This document shows, piece after piece, positions 60,407 to 64,000 of a stretch of DNA of 64,000 bases. The stretch's first letter is position 1, and each line of letters opens with the position of its first letter. The notes below the pieces were generated by a model. That model was given only the letters and a program-made list of their open reading frames with translations, did no database searches and was not told where the DNA came from. Location of the stretch: the NCBI RefSeq assembly GCF_000721605.1, contig NZ_JOIZ01000005.1, forward strand, positions 744,001-808,000. The letters run 5' to 3'. A program made the position numbers and the translations under genes. The stretch is from Streptomyces sp. NRRL S-37 (GTDB taxonomy: Bacteria; Actinomycetota; Actinomycetes; Streptomycetales; Streptomycetaceae).

Positions 60407-61057
60407 ATGCGCCGCAGGTTCCGCCGGACCGGGGGTCCGGGCAACGCAGCGATAGCCGCCGTCACGGTGTGCGCCCTGTGTGCGGGAATGTGGCTGCTGC
60501 ACGGCGGGATCAGGACGCAGGCGCCGCCGCAGCCGTCCGCCGCCCAGGCGCACACGGGCAACGACGACCGCGGCGCGGACCGGGCCTCGGCGCCCGCCCT
60601 GCCGCCCTCCCCGCCCGACCGCATCCGCATCCCCGCGATCGGGGTGGACGCGCCCCTGACGGGCCTCGGCCTGACGAAGACCGGCCGTCTCGACGCCCCG
60701 CCTCCCGACCGGAAGAACCTGGCCGGCTGGTACGAGGCCGGCACCACCCCCGGGGAGACGGGCACCGCGATCGTCGCGGGCCACGTCGACAACGCCGAGG
60801 GCCCCGCCGTCTTCTACTCCCTCGGCGCCCTGCGCAAGGGCGCCACCGTCGAGGTGGACCGCCGCGACGGCGGCGTCGCCGTGTTCACGGTGGACGCCGT
60901 CGAGGTGTACGACGCCCAGGCCTTCCCCGACGAAAAGGTGTACGGCGCGGCCCCCCGCCCCGAGCTGCGGGTCATCACCTGCGGCGGGGGCTACTCCCGG
61001 ACCACCGGCTATCAGGGCAACGTCGTCGTGTACGCCCACCTGACCGGCAGCCGCTGA
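60407..61057 (+). CDS. Class F sortase
   Basis: A 216-residue membrane-anchored transpeptidase. One N-terminal helix (AAIAAVTVCALCAGMWLLHG, about 14-33), Pro/Ala-rich linker, then the catalytic beta-barrel with His126 in VAGHVDN, Cys192 in VITCGGGY and Arg198 in SRTTGY. Class F enzymes occur mainly in actinobacteria and their substrates are little known. A secreted protein with an anchor-like tail is encoded directly before it. Start ATG 60407. Confidence 0.93.
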   Translation: MRRRFRRTGGPGNAAIAAVTVCALCAGMWLLHGGIRTQAPPQPSAAQAHTGNDDRGADRASAPALPPSPPDRIRIPAIGVDAPLTGLGLTKTGRLDAPPPDRKNLAGWYEAGTTPGETGTAIVAGHVDNAEGPAVFYSLGALRKGATVEVDRRDGGVAVFTVDAVEVYDAQAFPDEKVYGAAPRPELRVITCGGGYSRTTGYQGNVVVYAHLTGSR

Positions 61058-61100
61058 GGCGGGGAACCGCCGGCCGGGGACGGACGGCCCGGCGTGCTGC

Positions 61101-61883
61101 TCAGGCCAGCCACTGCTCGTACGCCAGGTTCGCGACCAGGGCGAAGACGACCGTCAGCAGGACGACGCGGACGAAGCCGCTGCCCTTCTTCAGGGCCGTG
61201 TGCGCGCCGAACATGCCGCCCGCCAGGTTGAACACCGCCATCAGCGCCGCGAGCTGCCACAGCACCGCGCCCTGCCAGGCGAACGTCGCGAGGGCGCCGG
61301 CGTTGGTGCAGCAGTTGACGATCTTGGCGGTGGCGGAGGCGGTGACCAGGTCGAGGTGGAGCAGGGCGGTGAGCGCCAGGACGAGGAACGTGCCGGTGCC
61401 GGGGCCGACGAGACCGTCGTAGAAGCCGATGCCGAGGCCGCCGAGGCCGATCGCGGCGAGGATCTGGCGGCGGGTGGCCGGGCCGGTGGCGGGGGCCGTG
61501 CCGAAGGCGGGGCGCAGGATCACGAAGGCGGCCACGGCGAGCAGCACCACCATGATCACCGGTTTGAGGACCTCGGTGCTCATCCCGGCCGCGAAGAACG
61601 CCCCGCCCGACGAGCCGGCGAGGGCCGCGAGGCCGATGCGTACGGCGGTCTTCACGTCGACCGGCGCCTTGCGGGCGTAGGTGACCGCCGCGCCCGTGGT
61701 GCCGACGATCGCGACCGCCTTGTTGGTGCCGAGCGCGTGCGCGGCGGGGGTGCCGGAGGGCAGGCCGAGCAGCAGGGCGGGCAGGAGCAGCAGTCCGCCG
61801 CCGCCGACCACGGCGTCGATCCAGCCGGCGGCGAGGGCGGCCAGACAGAGCAGGACGACCGTGGTCAGGGAGATGTCGGGCAT
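61101..61883 (-). CDS. TauE/SafE-family permease
   Basis: A 260-residue multi-pass membrane protein, usual length of the family (about eight helices). Two repeated signatures: AAGWIDAVVGGGGLLLLPALLL near the start and LGIGFYDGLVGPGTGTFLVLA in the middle. Such proteins move sulfite, sulfonates or other anions, with proven substrates in few cases. ATG at 61883; a -10-like TAGGCT stands 7 bp upstream, so translation may be leaderless. No sulfur gene is adjacent. Convergent with the sortase. Confidence 0.9.
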   Translation of the reverse strand: MPDISLTTVVLLCLAALAAGWIDAVVGGGGLLLLPALLLGLPSGTPAAHALGTNKAVAIVGTTGAAVTYARKAPVDVKTAVRIGLAALAGSSGGAFFAAGMSTEVLKPVIMVVLLAVAAFVILRPAFGTAPATGPATRRQILAAIGLGGLGIGFYDGLVGPGTGTFLVLALTALLHLDLVTASATAKIVNCCTNAGALATFAWQGAVLWQLAALMAVFNLAGGMFGAHTALKKGSGFVRVVLLTVVFALVANLAYEQWLA

Positions 61884-61996
61884 GGCCGTGAGCCTAAGGA
61901 CGGGATAGATGCTGCGTCCATCAAGATGAGCGTTACTTGAGGTTGCTACCGGGGCCGGCCTCCTCACACCCGCCGCGCCCCTGTGCTGAGGGCAGC

Positions 61997-62034
61997 GTTC
62001 CGTACGGGAAACAGAGGGGATGCCGACGGGTAAC
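61997..62034 (+). promoter_or_regulatory. Candidate GlnR box upstream of the FAD oxidoreductase-nirB genes
   Basis: GTTCC-n6-GAAAC-n6-GATGC-n6-GTAAC with all three spacers exactly 6 bp (61997-62034). This fits the consensus gTnAc-n6-GaAAc-n6-GTnAC-n6-GAAAc; GAAAC is exact. It lies 24 bp before the first start codon. Confidence 0.6.
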
Positions 62035-62057
62035 ACCCGCACCGCAGGCTCAAGGAC

Positions 62058-63275
62058 ATGACCTCGAACGAGCGTGTGGTGGTGATCGGCTCCGGCCTCG
62101 CGGGCGTACGGCTCGCCCGGCGGCTCGGCGAGCTCGGTACGCCCGTGACGCTGATCGGCGAGGAGGAGCACCGCCCGTACAACCGGGTGCTGCTCGCCGA
62201 GGTGCTGGCCGGACGCTACAGCCCCGAGGTGATCGCCCTGCCGGCGCCCGCGGAGCTGACCCGCGCCCGGGTCACCGGCATCGACCGCGCGGCACGGACC
62301 GTCGCCTGCGCGGACGGGTCGGTGATCGCATACGACAGGCTCGTCCTGGCCACCGGCTCCAACCCCGTACTGCCGCCGCTGCGCGGCCTGTTCACCGAGG
62401 ACCACGAGCTGCCCGAGGGCGTGCACGCGTTCCGCACCCTGGACGACTGCCTGGGCCTGGCCGAGGCGGTACGGCCCGGGGTGCGGGCGGTGGTGATCGG
62501 CGGCGGGCTGCTCGGGGTCTCCGCGGCCCGCGCGCTCGCCGAGCGCGGCGCGCAGGTCGTCCTCGCCCAGCAGTCCGAGCGGCTGATGGAACGCCAGCTC
62601 GACCCGGCCGCGTCCCAGCTGGTCCGGCGGCATCTGACCGACCTCGGCGTGGAGGTCCACACCGAGTGCCGGGTGCGGGACGTGCGCTGCGTCGGCGGCG
62701 CGGTCCGCTCGGTGGAGATGGCCGACGGCTACGCCCTCGACGCCGACCTCGTGGTCCTGGCCTGCGGGGTGCACCCGAGGACCGGTCTCGCACAGGCCGC
62801 CGGGCTCGACGTCCGCAAGGGCGTCGTCGTCGACGACGAACTGCGCACCTCCGACCCGTACATCCACGCGATCGGCGACTGCGTCCAGCACGCCGGCACG
62901 GTGTACGGGCTGGCCACCCCGGCCCTCGAACAGGCCGACGCGCTCGCCGCGCTGCTCGCCGGGGACACCGGCGCCCGCTACACCGGAACCCGCTCGCTGA
63001 CCCGGCTCACCCTCACCGGCCCCCACAGCCCCTTCGACCTGGCCGCGTTCGGCGAGACCGAGGCGCTGCCGGGCGACGACGTCGTCCAGCTCACCGATGC
63101 CACCCGGGGCACCTACCGCAAGGTCGTCGTCCGCGACGACCGCCTCGTCGGCGGGGTCCTGGTCGGCGAACTCGGCACCGTCGGCGCCCTCGCGCGCGCC
63201 TGGGAGGGAGCAGAGCCGCTCCCCTCCGACGGCGGGCCCCTGCTCCACCTGCTCACCCATGACGGAGGCTCCTGA
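62058..63275 (+). CDS. FAD-dependent oxidoreductase of nitrate/nitrite assimilation (NirB/NasB-like)
   Basis: A 405-residue flavoprotein. FAD fold VVVIGSGLAGVRLARRL (about 7-23), LIGEEEHRPYNRVLLAEVLA, LVLATGSNPVLPPL, NAD(P) fold AVVIGGGLLGVSAARAL, and the second FAD contact YIHAIGDCVQHAGTVYGLATPA. It matches the first domain of NirB-type nitrite reductases but lacks iron-sulfur and siroheme domains, so it may be an electron donor to NasA or NirB. ATG at 62058; stop overlaps the nirB start (TGATG). Candidate GlnR control upstream. Confidence 0.88.
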   Translation: MTSNERVVVIGSGLAGVRLARRLGELGTPVTLIGEEEHRPYNRVLLAEVLAGRYSPEVIALPAPAELTRARVTGIDRAARTVACADGSVIAYDRLVLATGSNPVLPPLRGLFTEDHELPEGVHAFRTLDDCLGLAEAVRPGVRAVVIGGGLLGVSAARALAERGAQVVLAQQSERLMERQLDPAASQLVRRHLTDLGVEVHTECRVRDVRCVGGAVRSVEMADGYALDADLVVLACGVHPRTGLAQAAGLDVRKGVVVDDELRTSDPYIHAIGDCVQHAGTVYGLATPALEQADALAALLAGDTGARYTGTRSLTRLTLTGPHSPFDLAAFGETEALPGDDVVQLTDATRGTYRKVVVRDDRLVGGVLVGELGTVGALARAWEGAEPLPSDGGPLLHLLTHDGGS

Positions 63276-64000
63276 TGTCCACGGACACACCGACCATCGT
63301 GCTCATCGGCCACGGCATGGTCGGCCAGCGTTTCCTGGAGGCGCTCGCCGAGCGCGGCCTGACCGCCACGCACCGCGTGGTCGTGCTGTGCGAGGAGCCG
63401 CGCCCGGCGTACGACCGTGTCCAGCTCACCTCGTACTTCTCGGGGAGGACGCCCGAGGACCTGTCGATGACGGACCCGGCGTTCATCGAGGAACACGGCA
63501 TCGAACTGCACGTCGGCGACCCGGCGGAGAGCGTCGACCGCGAGGCGCGCACGGTGACGGCCCGCTCCGGGCTGGTCGTCGGCTACGACGTCCTGGTGCT
63601 GGCCACCGGCTCCTACCCGTTCGTGCCGCCGGTGCCGAACAAGGACGCCGAGGGCTGCTTCGTCTACCGCACGATCGAGGACCTCCTCGCGATCGAGGAG
63701 TACGCGCGGAAGTCCACCACCGGTGCCGTAGTCGGCGGCGGTCTGCTCGGCCTGGAGGCGGCGGGCGCGCTCAAGGGCCTCGGACTCACCTCCCACATCG
63801 TGGAGTTCGCGCCCCGCCTGATGCCCGTCCAGGTCGACGAGGGCGGCGGCGCGGCGCTGCTGCGCACCATCGAGGAGATGGGCCTGACCGTCCACACGGG
63901 CGTCGGCACCCAGGAGATCGTGGTCGGCGAGGACGGCGCGGTCACCGGCATGAAGCTCTCCGACGGCTCCGAACTCTCCACCGACCTGGTGGTGTTCTCC
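63275..64000 (+). CDS. nirB: Nitrite reductase large subunit NirB (partial, cut by window edge)
   Basis: The first about 242 residues of NirB. FAD fold IVLIGHGMVGQRFLEAL with HGMVG typical of NirB, CEEPRPAYDRVQLTSYF, VLATGSYPFVPPVP, second nucleotide fold AVVGGGLLGLEAAGAL, then MPVQVDEGGGAALLR. The full protein continues with iron-sulfur and siroheme domains outside the window, using NAD(P)H to reduce nitrite to ammonium. ATG at 63275 overlaps the upstream stop, indicating coupled translation with the FAD oxidoreductase. The small subunit NirD is expected further on. Confidence 0.93.
   Translation, partial: MSTDTPTIVLIGHGMVGQRFLEALAERGLTATHRVVVLCEEPRPAYDRVQLTSYFSGRTPEDLSMTDPAFIEEHGIELHVGDPAESVDREARTVTARSGLVVGYDVLVLATGSYPFVPPVPNKDAEGCFVYRTIEDLLAIEEYARKSTTGAVVGGGLLGLEAAGALKGLGLTSHIVEFAPRLMPVQVDEGGGAALLRTIEEMGLTVHTGVGTQEIVVGEDGAVTGMKLSDGSELSTDLVVFS

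Overview
The window is typical high-GC actinomycete chromosome, almost certainly Streptomyces. Evidence: very GC-rich third codon positions, frequent GTG starts, ATGA/GTGA stop-start overlaps, several apparently leaderless genes, and recognisable Streptomyces genes: an Mkl/YrbE lipid importer, MatB, an Mbl-type MreB protein, an HrdA-like sigma factor, DnaG, an assimilatory nitrate reductase and a class F sortase. As far as I remember it, this gene order resembles the S. coelicolor core region around SCO2420-SCO2490; that comparison is from memory, not a search. No rRNA, CRISPR array, prophage or complete insertion sequence was seen.

Layout. 0-7.7 kb: the start of a minus-strand mce-type lipid importer operon (ATPase and two MlaE/YrbE permeases, running off the left edge), divergent from three secreted proteins of unknown function and a PucR-type regulator; the spacer holds three copies of a 22-bp motif. 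7.6-26.2 kb: an arabinan/arabinose block with a secreted GH43 arabinanase, a GH35-like protein that seems to lack its catalytic glutamates, GH51 arabinofuranosidase, a binding-protein sugar ABC transporter, an SMP-30 lactonase and an IclR regulator. A 35-bp operator-like element with fixed geometry sits just downstream of the predicted -10 box at all three transcription units. Inside this block lies an unrelated four-gene cassette (HExxH ImmA-like protein, two paralogous multi-pass membrane proteins, FAD monooxygenase).

26.3-31.4 kb: a malonate module (FCD-type GntR regulator, MatC-like carrier, MatB ligase, fused AccD-AccA carboxyltransferase) with two matching operator-like palindromes. 31.6-35.1 kb: Mbl, then a partner-switching set (MEDS-HATPase, STAS, STAS-ANTAR) and a 54-residue repeat protein. 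35.1-39.8 kb: a less GC-rich accessory patch with VapBC, two PD-(D/E)XK-type nuclease-like proteins, a run of small Cys-containing genes opposite a GntR regulator, and a GRAM-domain protein. It abuts three tRNA genes (one CAT anticodon, two identical tRNA-Asn).

40-54 kb is housekeeping: YtxH-like protein, FGGY-type kinase, a heterodimeric ABC exporter, the HrdA-like sigma factor, a duplicated-domain protein coupled to an AbiEii-like nucleotidyltransferase, DnaG, a FAD reductase whose C-terminus is replaced by a repeat, and dGTPase. 54-64 kb is mainly nitrate/nitrite assimilation: CbiX for siroheme, NasA-type nitrate reductase, a FAD oxidoreductase and NirB (cut by the right edge). Candidate GlnR boxes precede both nasA and the FAD-nirB pair. 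Interspersed are a second VapBC pair, a SanA-like protein, a GGCT-like protein, a secreted protein next to a class F sortase, and a TauE/SafE permease. A dispersed 25-bp repeat arm occurs at 22.8, 23.0 and 46.2 kb, with an 18-nt partial copy at 54.0 kb.
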